Below, piece by piece: positions 16,305 to 23,915 of a DNA stretch of 64,000 bases. Source of the DNA: VFMC01 sp963791635. Lineage in GTDB: Bacteria; Actinomycetota; Acidimicrobiia; Acidimicrobiales; Ilumatobacteraceae. The stretch's first letter is position 1; each line of letters starts with the position of its first letter. The stretch covers positions 1,054,001 through 1,118,000 of the forward strand of contig CAWBTC010000005.1 in the NCBI GenBank assembly GCA_963791635.1, written 5' to 3'. The translations under genes were made by a program, and so were the position numbers. Below the pieces are notes generated by a model, which was given only the letters and a program-made list of their open reading frames with translations, was not told the origin of the DNA and did no database searches.

Positions 16305-18131
16305 GTGCGCGAACCCGATGAACTGCCCGTCGACGGCGCGCCTGGCCTGACCGAACCACCTGCGGATCTCATCGACGATCCTCATCTGGCGTATGTGCTC
16401 GGTGGTCATCTCTGGCAGCGACCGTCTCGCGCAACGTGGTTGAGCATCGCCGCGATCATGGCTGTCGTCGTCATTCCCCTCCGCGGGCTCTACCGGGGCA
16501 CCGGCAGCTCGATGGAAGAGGGCTTCATGCTCGTCTTCCCGAAACGGATGCTGGCCGGCGACGTGCCCAACGTCGACTTCCTCCACCTCTACGGACCAGG
16601 CGCGCTGCACGTGCTGATGGGCTGGTACCAGGTGTTCGGCTACACCCTCGAGGCCCAGCGCGGCTTCGGCCTGTTGCAGCATCTCGGGATCATCTTCGCG
16701 ATCTACGCCCTTGCTCGCCCGTGGGGCCACCGCCTCGCGGTGGTCGCTGCGGTCACGGTCACCCTGCTCGTGCTCACGCCGATCGGACTGTCGGCACTCG
16801 CCTGGGAGGGCGCCGTCGCCCTTGCATTGTGGAGCGTGGTGTTCGGCGTGCGGGCCCTGCACGCCACCGATCGCGAGCGGAGGCTCGCACTCGCTGCGTC
16901 GGGCGCGCTCGCCGGCTTCGCGCTCAGCTTCCGTCCCGACCTCGTGCTCGCTCTGGGCATCGCCCACGGCTTCATGTGGTGGAAGGCGAGGGCGTTCCGC
17001 TCGGCATCGATCGGTGTCCTGGTTGGGCTCGCTCCGATGTGGATCCACCTCGCGGTTGCCGGCATCCCGGCCGCCTGGCGGGGAATGGTCTCCGAGCCGG
17101 TGAAGGAGCTCCGACCGGGCCGTGAGCTGCCGCAACCGCCGAGCTTCGAAAAGGTCGACGGTGCCCTCCAAGCCGTCGTCGAGGGTCCCGCCGACGCTCC
17201 GTGGTGGAAGCTTCCCGCGCTCGCCGCGAACCATCAACTGTGGCTGTGGTTCTGGGTCGTGATCGTGTGTGCTCTCGGCGTCATCGCCGTGACGGCGTGG
17301 CTTCGCCGTCGGCACGGCGACAGCCCGCAACGGCTGACGCTGACGTGCGCTTCGCTGCTCGGGTTGGGGCTGCTCCCCCAGGCCATGCAGCGCCCGGATT
17401 CCACCCATCTCGCGTGGGGCTCGTGTGTGTCGTTCGCCCTGGTACCTGCGCTCCTGGCTGAGGTGGTCGGGATGGTGCGACCCAGGCTGGGCGTGATCCG
17501 ACGCGATGCCGTCGTGGCCGCCGTCGTTGCCATCACGATGCTCGTGGTGATGCCCTTCTACACGTACCGCACCTATTTGCTGTACACGCGCATCTCGATC
17601 GGCAACAAAGTGGGCGGTTACGAGGTCAGCCGCGACGACCGCAACTTCTGGTTCGGCAACGTGCCGCTGCAGGCCGCGAGCCAAGCGGCGATCGACGACC
17701 TCGACCGGCGGAGCGAACCCGGTGAACGTCTGCTGGTGGGTCCGGCCGATCTCAGCCGCACGATCTACAGCGACGTCGTCTTCTACTTCATGTTCCCCGA
17801 GCTCGTGCCGGCGACGTACTTCATCGAAATGGATCCTGGCCTGGCCGACGACGAGGGGTCGAGCCTCGCGGCCGACGTGGCGTCGGCCGACTGGTTGATC
17901 CTCACCAACTTCTGGACCGGGTGGTACGAGCCGAACGCGTCGAGCAACTTCGGCAGCGATGTGCCCAACCGGGTCGTCGCCGACCGGTTCTGCCTGGTCG
18001 GCAACTACGAGAACGCTCTCGTCTTGCTGTACCAGAAGTGTGCACAGGGCGACGGGATCAGCCCCGCCGGGATCGGCATCGGCGCCGATCGACGAGCCAG
18101 CCTGGAGCGCGAACTCGCCGAGAACGCTTGA
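16305..18131 (+). CDS. Large polytopic membrane protein, GT-C-like
   Basis: A 608-residue protein starting at GTG 16305. About 11 hydrophobic segments span residues 45-430, followed by a soluble C-terminal domain of ~170 residues with 'PGERLLVGPADLSRTIYSDVVF'. The first extracytoplasmic loop carries 'GTGSSMEEGFMLVFPKRML', then 'VDFLHLYGPGALHVL'; an acidic residue there followed by a 'YGPG' turn is common in GT-C glycosyltransferases that use polyprenyl-phosphate sugars. A large cytoplasmic or periplasmic loop at ~235-300 interrupts the helices. It shares topology, but little sequence, with the proteins at 6169 and 8142. Gene calling is firm; the enzymatic role is inference. Confidence 0.8.
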   Translation: MREPDELPVDGAPGLTEPPADLIDDPHLAYVLGGHLWQRPSRATWLSIAAIMAVVVIPLRGLYRGTGSSMEEGFMLVFPKRMLAGDVPNVDFLHLYGPGALHVLMGWYQVFGYTLEAQRGFGLLQHLGIIFAIYALARPWGHRLAVVAAVTVTLLVLTPIGLSALAWEGAVALALWSVVFGVRALHATDRERRLALAASGALAGFALSFRPDLVLALGIAHGFMWWKARAFRSASIGVLVGLAPMWIHLAVAGIPAAWRGMVSEPVKELRPGRELPQPPSFEKVDGALQAVVEGPADAPWWKLPALAANHQLWLWFWVVIVCALGVIAVTAWLRRRHGDSPQRLTLTCASLLGLGLLPQAMQRPDSTHLAWGSCVSFALVPALLAEVVGMVRPRLGVIRRDAVVAAVVAITMLVVMPFYTYRTYLLYTRISIGNKVGGYEVSRDDRNFWFGNVPLQAASQAAIDDLDRRSEPGERLLVGPADLSRTIYSDVVFYFMFPELVPATYFIEMDPGLADDEGSSLAADVASADWLILTNFWTGWYEPNASSNFGSDVPNRVVADRFCLVGNYENALVLLYQKCAQGDGISPAGIGIGADRRASLERELAENA

Positions 18132-18140
18132 CGACACCAC

Positions 18141-18242
18141 ACCCGAGTCCCACCTGCCCACCCGAGTCCCAGCTGCCCACCCGAGTCCCACGAGGTCGAA
18201 CCGAGTGCCACGTGCCACCCCGGGATGGCACGTGGCACTCGG
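18141..18242. repeat. Repeat element, left copy of an inverted pair around the MFS gene
   Basis: Three 19-nt direct repeats beginning 'ACCCGAGTCCCA' start at 18141, 18160 and 18179. They are followed by a perfect 17-bp palindrome, CCGAGTGCCACGTGCCA at 18201-18217 against 18226-18242, with an 8-nt CCCCGGGA loop. The element starts 9 nt after a stop codon. A near-identical copy in inverted orientation lies at 19845-19945. As RNA, the palindrome would make a strong hairpin, so it may terminate transcription of the upstream gene. Confidence 0.9.
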
Positions 18243-18307
18243 ATGCCCTCCGAAGGGCTCCCCTGGCCGGCCGATGAGACATCGGTCCGGGACAGACGCT
18301 CATCTCC

Positions 18308-18373
18308 CATCGCGACTTCTCCCATCGCGACTTCTCTCATCGCGACTTCTCATCGCGACTCTCATCGCGACTT
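18308..18373. repeat. Short tandem repeat (CATCGCGACT units) upstream of the MFS gene
   Basis: Five copies of CATCGCGACT with spacers shrinking from 5 to 1-3 nt start at 18308, 18323, 18338, 18351 and 18363. The array lies 49 nt upstream of the MFS start codon, where a promoter or 5' leader would be expected. Copy number could vary by slippage and change expression; this is inference. Confidence 0.85.
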
Positions 18374-18421
18374 GGGTCCGACCCAGGGGTGGCCCGGGCG
18401 TCTCGCTACGGTCGTTGCACG

Positions 18422-19843
18422 ATGTCGGTCACCAGCCCACGACGAGCGCGCGAGCACGTGGAGTCACGGGCGTGGTGGGCCCTGGTGCTGACCTCTGCCA
18501 CCTCGATGGTGGTCGGCATCGCGGTGACCGCTGTCAACGTGGTGTTCCCTGCCATCGAGGCCGAGTTCGAGGGGTCCAGCCGCACCGCGCTCTCGTGGGG
18601 GATCACCGGCTACAGCATCGCCCTCGCTGCATTGATGCTCGTCGGCGGGCGACTCGCGGACCGGGTGGGTCGTCGTCGGGTGTTCATCGCCGGCGTCTCG
18701 GTCTTCTGCGTGGCATCGATCGCAGTTGCGGTCGCCCCGGCGGCATGGGTCTTCGTCGCCGCTCGCCTCGGCCAAGCCGTGGGAGCCGCGTTGGCCAGTC
18801 CAGCGTCACTCAGTCTGGTGCTCGAACAGTTCCCCGCCTCACGCCGACCGAGCGCAATCGCAACGTGGACCGGCCTCGGCACGTTGGGCGCAGCGATCGG
18901 CCCGTCGTTCTCAGCGATCGTGTCCGAGCAGTTCGGCTGGCGGTGGGTGTTCGTGGTGCCACTGGTCTTCACGGTCGCCGCGCTCGCGCTGTCGACACGG
19001 CTGTTGCCCGAGGGTCGCCCCGCCACCGTTGCGCTCGGCCAGCTGGACGTGGTCGGCTCGGTGATCGGCACGGTGGGCGTCGCGTTGGTGGCCGCCGCCA
19101 TCACCGAAGGACCGCACCTCGGTCTCACGTCTCCATTGGTCGTCGGCTGCGTGGCGGGGGCGGCGATCATGCTCCCGTGGTTCGCCCGCCGTTCGCTCAC
19201 CCATCCCGAACCGTTGCTCGATCTGCGGCTGTTGCGCGAACCGAACATCACTGCGGTCAACCTCGTCAACATCGGCGTCTCTGGAGCAGGCACCGCGAGT
19301 TGGTTGCTGTATCCGCTGTTCATGGTGCAGCACTGGGAGTACTCGGTGATGAAGGCCGGCCTCGCGCTCACCCCGTTCCCGATCGTCGCGTCGATCACCG
19401 GCCTCATCGCCGGGCGGGTGGCGGAACGCATCGGCATCCGACGGGTGATCGCCTATGGCGCCCTGCTGCCGGCGCTGGGCATGCTCTGGCAATCCGTCCG
19501 GCTGGACGGGGCACCCGACTACATGACCGGCATCCTGCCCGGCGCCGTGCTCTTCAACCTCGGATTCGGCATCGTCTATGCGCCGACGACTGCGCTCGCC
19601 CTCCGCAGCGTTGCGGAACACCAGATGGGCCAGGCGACCGCGATGCTCAGCTCGTTGCGATACCTCGGGGCCGGACTCGGGGTGGCCATCGTGATCTCGA
19701 TCATCGGCAACGCCGATGTGGTGCCGGTCACTGAGTTCCATCGCGCCTTCTTTGCAGCAGCGATCATGGCCCTGATCAGCGGCCTGGTGATCCTGGTGGC
19801 GCTGCGCGTGCCCCCCGACATGCGACTCGCTCGCCACTCGTGA
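18422..19843 (+). CDS. MFS drug/metabolite exporter (DHA2, EmrB/QacA-like)
   Basis: A 473-residue transporter. MFS motif A 'GGRLADRVGRR' lies at residues 75-85 between helices 2 and 3. The antiporter motif C region is 'GTLGAAIGPSFSAIV', and the protein has 12-14 predicted helices, in keeping with the drug:H+ antiporter-2 family. Members export hydrophobic drugs, dyes or lipids using the proton gradient. ATG 18422 is preferred; an in-frame codon 33 nt upstream lies in the repeat-flanked leader. The gene stands alone between two inverted ~100-bp repeats (18141-18242 and 19845-19945), with no regulator beside it. The substrate is unknown; a nearby decaprenyl-phosphoarabinose gene set raises the possibility of an envelope-lipid exporter, which is speculative. 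Confidence 0.92.
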   Translation: MSVTSPRRAREHVESRAWWALVLTSATSMVVGIAVTAVNVVFPAIEAEFEGSSRTALSWGITGYSIALAALMLVGGRLADRVGRRRVFIAGVSVFCVASIAVAVAPAAWVFVAARLGQAVGAALASPASLSLVLEQFPASRRPSAIATWTGLGTLGAAIGPSFSAIVSEQFGWRWVFVVPLVFTVAALALSTRLLPEGRPATVALGQLDVVGSVIGTVGVALVAAAITEGPHLGLTSPLVVGCVAGAAIMLPWFARRSLTHPEPLLDLRLLREPNITAVNLVNIGVSGAGTASWLLYPLFMVQHWEYSVMKAGLALTPFPIVASITGLIAGRVAERIGIRRVIAYGALLPALGMLWQSVRLDGAPDYMTGILPGAVLFNLGFGIVYAPTTALALRSVAEHQMGQATAMLSSLRYLGAGLGVAIVISIIGNADVVPVTEFHRAFFAAAIMALISGLVILVALRVPPDMRLARHS

Positions 19844-19844
19844 T

Positions 19845-19945
19845 CCGAGTGCCAGGTGCCACCCCGGGGTGGCGCGTGGTACTCGGTTCGACCTCGTGGG
19901 ACTCGGACCGGCAGATGGGACTCGGACCGGTCAGGTGGGGCTCGG
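19845..19945. repeat. Repeat element, right copy of an inverted pair around the MFS gene
   Basis: An imperfect 17-bp palindrome (19845-19861 against 19870-19886, loop CCCCGGGG) starts one base after the MFS stop codon. It is followed by the reverse complement of the 20-nt stretch that abuts the palindrome in the left copy (19887-19906), and by two 19-20-nt units ending GGGACTCGG or GGGCTCGG. Order and content mirror the element at 18141-18242. It separates the MFS gene from the convergent dprE2 gene. Confidence 0.9.
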
Positions 19946-19968
19946 ACGCGGGGCTGACCTCCGGTCGG

Positions 19969-20730
19969 TCAGCCGAGGGGAAGCTTGCGCCAGATCGGGC
20001 CGGGCACATGACGCAGCGCACTGAACACCAGGCGCAGGATGCCGGGTGCCCACACGGTGCGGCGGCCGCTGCGGAGGCCCTTCACCGTCACCTGTGCCAC
20101 CTTGTCCGGCGTTGTCGCAAAGGGCGCCGCCTTCATCCCCTTGGTCATCGCCGAGTGCACGAAGCCTGGTCGCACCACGAGCACGCTGGCACCGGAGCCC
20201 TCGAGCGAGTCGCCGAGTCCCTGGGCGAAGCCGTCGAGACCGGCTTTGGTGGCGCCGTACACGAAGTTCGCCTTGCGCACCCGCTCACCCGCCACGCTGC
20301 TCAGGATGATCAGCGTGCCGTGGCCCTGCTTGCGGAGCTTGTTGGCCACGGCCACGCTTGCTGACACCGCACCGGTGAAGTTCACATGGGCGAGTGCGGC
20401 AGCCTCGTCGACGTCGCACCCGGTGGCCTCGCCGTTGCCGAGCTGGCCGAAGGCGAGCACGACCACATCGAGGTCGCCATGGGCCTCGACGATCTCGCCG
20501 ATCACCCGCTCGTGCGATGCCGTGTCGGCGGCGTCGAAGTGCACGACGGACACGGCCACCGATTCGGATCGCAAGGCTGCGGCACACTGCTCGCCTCTGA
20601 CGAGGTCGCGGCATGCGAGCACGACCGACCTCGTCACCGGGCTCAGCAGCTGATGAGCGATCGCGAGTCCGATCTCGCTCGTGCCACCGAGCACGACGAT
20701 GTTCTGCGGTTCACCGAATGCGTTGTTCAT
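19969..20730 (-). CDS. dprE2: Decaprenylphosphoryl-2-keto-ribose reductase DprE2 (SDR)
   Basis: A 253-residue classical SDR, the same size as mycobacterial DprE2. 'VVLGGTSEIGLAIAHQLL' is the NAD(H)-binding loop, with the TSEIG variant characteristic of DprE2. 'VLAFGQLG' replaces the usual NNAG, and 'IILSSVAGERVRKANFVYGATKAG' supplies the catalytic Ser, Tyr and Lys. It reduces decaprenylphosphoryl-2-keto-ribose to decaprenylphosphoryl-arabinose, the donor for cell-wall arabinan. It lies 38 nt downstream of dprE1, its known partner. The start at ATG 20730 is fixed by the position of the nucleotide loop. Function is confident because of sequence plus pairing; the polyprenyl chain length in this organism is unknown. 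Confidence 0.93.
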   Translation of the reverse strand: MNNAFGEPQNIVVLGGTSEIGLAIAHQLLSPVTRSVVLACRDLVRGEQCAAALRSESVAVSVVHFDAADTASHERVIGEIVEAHGDLDVVVLAFGQLGNGEATGCDVDEAAALAHVNFTGAVSASVAVANKLRKQGHGTLIILSSVAGERVRKANFVYGATKAGLDGFAQGLGDSLEGSGASVLVVRPGFVHSAMTKGMKAAPFATTPDKVAQVTVKGLRSGRRTVWAPGILRLVFSALRHVPGPIWRKLPLG

Positions 20731-20768
20731 GAGGGTTCCAGTCGAGCGGTGCGATGGGTTCGAGGGGT

Positions 20769-22130
20769 TCAGTCGCCGGCGAGGTGGAGGCGACGACCCA
20801 GGTCGCTCTGCCACACGCCGAGCGGGTCGACTCGGCGGCGCACGGCCTGCCACTCGGCCAACCGCGGGTAGCCCCGGCGGATGGTCTCGGGCACGGTGTG
20901 CGCATCCTTGGCGAAGTAGTTCCGACCACCGGCGTCGAGCACCATGTCGTCGAGCGCGTGGAGCAGCTTGCTGAGGTCGCGGGCACCACCGGGCATGTCG
21001 AGTGCGAGCGTCCAGCCGGCCTGCGGGAAGCTGAGCGGTGCATCGTTGCCAGCGCCGAAGCGCTTCAGCACGGCGAGAAAGCTCGCCGCTCCGCTGGCCG
21101 ACACTCGCTCCACGATGCGGCGCATCGCGTCCTCCTGCCCGAACGGCACGACGAGCTGGTACTGCACCAGACCGGGCTTGCCGTAGAAGCGGGGCCACTG
21201 GCCGACCATGTCGAGGGGATGGAAGAACGAGCTGATGCTCTCGATCCCACCGATCCTGCGCTTCGGTGCCTTGCGGAACCACAGCTCGTTGAAGGCCGCG
21301 ACCGTCACGTGGTTGAGCAGGCCGGGCCGCGGGATCACCGGCGGCACCGACACGAGCTGACCGGGGCCGTACGCCAGCGGATCCGTCTGATGCTTGGCCG
21401 GCAGTTGGTCGAAGCGGGCATGATCACCTCGGGTCAGCACGCTCCGGCCGAGTTGGCTGCCCTTCGCGGCGAGGTCGATCCACGCAACGCTGTAGCGGTG
21501 GGCGTCGTCGTCGCCATCGGCCATGACGTCCATCAGGCTGTCGAGATCAGCCAGACGATGTGTGTCGACCGCCATGCGGCTCGTCTCCACGCGCAGCAGT
21601 CGGATCGTCGCATCGAGCACGATGCCCGTGAGGCCCATACCACCGATCGTGGCCCAGAACAGCTGCGGGTCGTGTGCGGGGCTGATCTCCGCCACCGACC
21701 CGTCTGCGAGCTGCAGCGACATGCGCATGACGTGGTTGCCGAACGAGCCGTCGAAGTGGTGGTTCTTGCCGTGGATGTCGCTGGCGATCGCGCCGCCGAT
21801 GGTGACGAAGCGCGTGCCAGGTGTGACCGGCACGAAGAACCCGCGCGGCACGATGTACGTCAGCAGCTCGTCGAGGCTGGCGCCGGCCGACACCGTGACG
21901 GTGCCAGATTCACGGTCGAGCACGGCGTCGGTGGCGCTGCCCATCAACCGGATCACCAGACCGCCGCCGTTCTGCGCAGCATCGCCATAGCTACGCCCGA
22001 GCCCACGCACGAGCGCGCCGCGATCGCCCACCTCTTTGAGCGCCGTCGGGAGCTCCGACCGGAACAGCTCGACCAGCTCGCCGGCCGACGGATTCGTGCG
22101 TCCCCAGCCGGTCAACGCAGTTCGTGTCAC
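20769..22130 (-). CDS. dprE1: Decaprenylphosphoryl-beta-D-ribose 2-oxidase DprE1
   Basis: A 453-residue FAD-dependent oxidase of the VAO/PCMH family that starts at GTG 22130. The FAD-binding part carries 'VRGLGRSYGDAAQNGGGL' and 'GGAIASDIHGKNHH', with His120 equivalent to the flavin-contacting His132 of M. tuberculosis. The substrate domain has 'LKRFGAGNDAPLSFP' and 'YFAKDAHT', with Lys408 equivalent to the active-site Lys418. The Cys387 position that benzothiazinones attack is Ala376 here ('GWTLALDMP'). It oxidises C2 of polyprenylphosphoryl-ribose, the first half of the epimerisation completed by DprE2. Enzyme identity is strongly supported by length, motifs and the adjacent dprE2. Confidence 0.95.
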   Translation of the reverse strand: MTRTALTGWGRTNPSAGELVELFRSELPTALKEVGDRGALVRGLGRSYGDAAQNGGGLVIRLMGSATDAVLDRESGTVTVSAGASLDELLTYIVPRGFFVPVTPGTRFVTIGGAIASDIHGKNHHFDGSFGNHVMRMSLQLADGSVAEISPAHDPQLFWATIGGMGLTGIVLDATIRLLRVETSRMAVDTHRLADLDSLMDVMADGDDDAHRYSVAWIDLAAKGSQLGRSVLTRGDHARFDQLPAKHQTDPLAYGPGQLVSVPPVIPRPGLLNHVTVAAFNELWFRKAPKRRIGGIESISSFFHPLDMVGQWPRFYGKPGLVQYQLVVPFGQEDAMRRIVERVSASGAASFLAVLKRFGAGNDAPLSFPQAGWTLALDMPGGARDLSKLLHALDDMVLDAGGRNYFAKDAHTVPETIRRGYPRLAEWQAVRRRVDPLGVWQSDLGRRLHLAGD

Positions 22131-22211
22131 GCTGCTCAGGCTAGCTGCGCGGCGCGGGTCGCAGCCGGACGTCGCCGTCGAGCGAGAGGCGTGGCCGTCA
22201 CGACCCGACGG

Positions 22212-22958
22212 TCAGTAGGGCCATTCGGGTTCGCGGCCGGTCACCTTCTGCAGCAGGCCGCCGAGCTTGGCGCTGATCAGCACCTTGACCGCCAGGTTCT
22301 TCGCGAACCACGGCAACTGGGCCAGCTGACGAACGGCGTTCATCACACGCGCAGCGAGACCGGGCGGCAGGTCCCGGCGGAACTCCGTCATCGACCGAGC
22401 CCGGCCCACGTAGCGCCACTGAGAGCTCCACACCAGCTCACGGAGGATCGCAAGCGTGACACCCACCGAGGAGAACGAGTCGTGGATGAGCATCGTGCCA
22501 CCCGGCTCCACCCGGTTGCCCCAGTCGCGGATGTCGGCACGGGCCGGAGCGAACCGGTGCGCCCCGTCGACATAGAGCACCTGGGCCGAGCCGGGCACGT
22601 CGAGCAGCGCCGCATCGCTGAACGCTCGAACGTGGTGGACGCGGTCGGCAACACCGGCCTCGTCGAGGTTGCGGTTGAACACTGCGTGATCGTCCTGAGC
22701 CTCGGCGGCGAAGCCCTCGATCTCCTGCGGACCGCGATCGTTGCCGGCGTGCGGATCGATCGCGACCAACTCGACACCGGGTTCGGCAGCCGAGGCGAGC
22801 ACGATCGTGCTCCGGCCGCGGAAGCTGCCGATCTCCACGATCCGCTGCCCGGGCGCGGCGGTGCGCGCCGCGTCGTACAGGCGCCGAGCCTGGTCGGGCG
22901 ACATCCACCCCTCCACGTCGGCCACCGACGCCAGCACCTCGTCGAACGGCTTCACCAC
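22212..22958 (-). CDS. Class I SAM-dependent methyltransferase (Methyltransf_24 type)
   Basis: A 248-residue protein. Motif I 'RIVEIGSFRGRSTIVLA' (residues ~39-55) binds S-adenosylmethionine. 'AIDPHAG' carries the acidic ribose-binding residue, 'VHHVRAFSDAALL' follows, and 'VLYVDGAHRFAPARADIRDW' with 'GGTMLIHDSFSSVGV' matches the Methyltransf_24 fold often found in polysaccharide and cell-wall loci. The C-terminal ~50 residues are hydrophobic and basic, possibly membrane-associating. Two consecutive GTG codons (22958, 22955) are both possible starts. It sits between the UbiA-family gene and dprE1, so a role in modifying the polyprenyl-sugar or its glycan product is plausible. The substrate is unknown. 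Confidence 0.85.
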   Translation of the reverse strand: MVKPFDEVLASVADVEGWMSPDQARRLYDAARTAAPGQRIVEIGSFRGRSTIVLASAAEPGVELVAIDPHAGNDRGPQEIEGFAAEAQDDHAVFNRNLDEAGVADRVHHVRAFSDAALLDVPGSAQVLYVDGAHRFAPARADIRDWGNRVEPGGTMLIHDSFSSVGVTLAILRELVWSSQWRYVGRARSMTEFRRDLPPGLAARVMNAVRQLAQLPWFAKNLAVKVLISAKLGGLLQKVTGREPEWPY

Positions 22959-22978
22959 GGTCGTCTCCCGTCACTCAC

Positions 22979-23020
22979 GACTCACACTCACCGACTCACA
23001 CTCACCGACTCACGCTCACG
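22979..23020. repeat. 14-nt tandem repeat at the end of the UbiA-family gene
   Basis: Three 14-nt units (GACTCACACTCACC twice, then GACTCACGCTCACG) start at 22979, 22993 and 23007. The third unit contains the stop codon of the phosphoribosyltransferase gene (minus strand, 23016-23018). The array lies in the 53-nt gap ahead of the methyltransferase gene. Confidence 0.85.
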
Positions 23021-23915
23021 ACACGTACACGCCAAGCGCGAACACAACGGCCCACACCACGCCCAGCACCTGCAGGGTGCGGTCAGCGATGAAGATCTCC
23101 TCCGGCGCAGCGCCATGGCCCTGTTCGAGGATCAGCATGTAGCGGAACAGGGCCGTCGCCATCGGCACGATCGACAGCTCGTAGAACGGCCAGGTGGTGC
23201 CAGCGATCTCTTTCGTGTCGAACGCCCAGATGCAGTACGACACGAGCGCCGCGCCGAGGCTGATCGACACGACATCGCGCAGGTAGCCAAGCGAATAGGC
23301 GTCGAGGGTGGATCGGGTTTGGGCATCGTCGCCGACCTCGCGCAACTCGGCGAAACGCTTTCCGCTCACGATGAACATCGACGCGAACGATGTGGTGAGC
23401 AGGAACCAGGTGCTCATCGGAACGTCGGCCGCCACCGCGCCACCAATCGCCCGCAACACGAAGAACGCCGCCACCGTCACGAGGTCGACGACCGCGATGT
23501 GCTTGAGCACTGCGCTGTACCCGGCGGTCAGCGCCACATACGCAGCGGCGGCGATGCACGCCTTCCAGCTCGCGACGGCGGCCAGCGCCACGCCGCCGAC
23601 GAGCAGGGACGTTCCGACCCCCCACGCCACGCCGACTGGAATCGCTCCGCTCGCGATCGGCCGGTTGCGCTTGGTGGGATGGTTGCGGTCGTTGTCGGCG
23701 TCAAGAACGTCGTTCCAGTAGTAGCCGCCACTCGCGACCAAGCAGAACGACACGAACATGATCAGCGTCGGCACCAGGAAATCACCGTTGTCGAGCACCC
23801 CGGCCGCCCCGGGTGCTGCGAACACGAGCACGTTCTTGGCCCACTGTCGCGGCCGGGCTTGCCTGACGAGCGCTCGGATGAGGCTCGGTTGCGCGGTGCT
23901 GCCGGCCGCTGTCAC
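23016..23915 (-). CDS. UbiA-family decaprenyl-phosphate phosphoribosyltransferase (Rv3806c-like)
   Basis: A 299-residue integral membrane prenyltransferase-fold enzyme with about nine helices. The first Asp-rich motif is 'NDVLDADNDRNHPTKRNRP' (Asn68 onward), with the HPTK-RP continuation typical of phosphoribose:decaprenyl-phosphate transferases. The second conserved loop is 'FIVSGKRFAELREVG'. It transfers 5-phosphoribose from PRPP to polyprenyl phosphate, the committed step to decaprenylphosphoryl-arabinose. GTG 23915 is chosen because it overlaps the TGA of the HAD gene (GTGA). Together with the HAD phosphatase, dprE1 and dprE2 it completes the pathway from PRPP to polyprenyl-phosphoarabinose. 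Confidence 0.92.
   Translation of the reverse strand: MTAAGSTAQPSLIRALVRQARPRQWAKNVLVFAAPGAAGVLDNGDFLVPTLIMFVSFCLVASGGYYWNDVLDADNDRNHPTKRNRPIASGAIPVGVAWGVGTSLLVGGVALAAVASWKACIAAAAYVALTAGYSAVLKHIAVVDLVTVAAFFVLRAIGGAVAADVPMSTWFLLTTSFASMFIVSGKRFAELREVGDDAQTRSTLDAYSLGYLRDVVSISLGAALVSYCIWAFDTKEIAGTTWPFYELSIVPMATALFRYMLILEQGHGAAPEEIFIADRTLQVLGVVWAVVFALGVYVS

Noticed and set aside
14845..19945. CRISPR arrays at repeat clusters
   Set aside because: Repeats are 9-20 nt with variable or no spacers and are close to gene ends; no cas gene is in the window.
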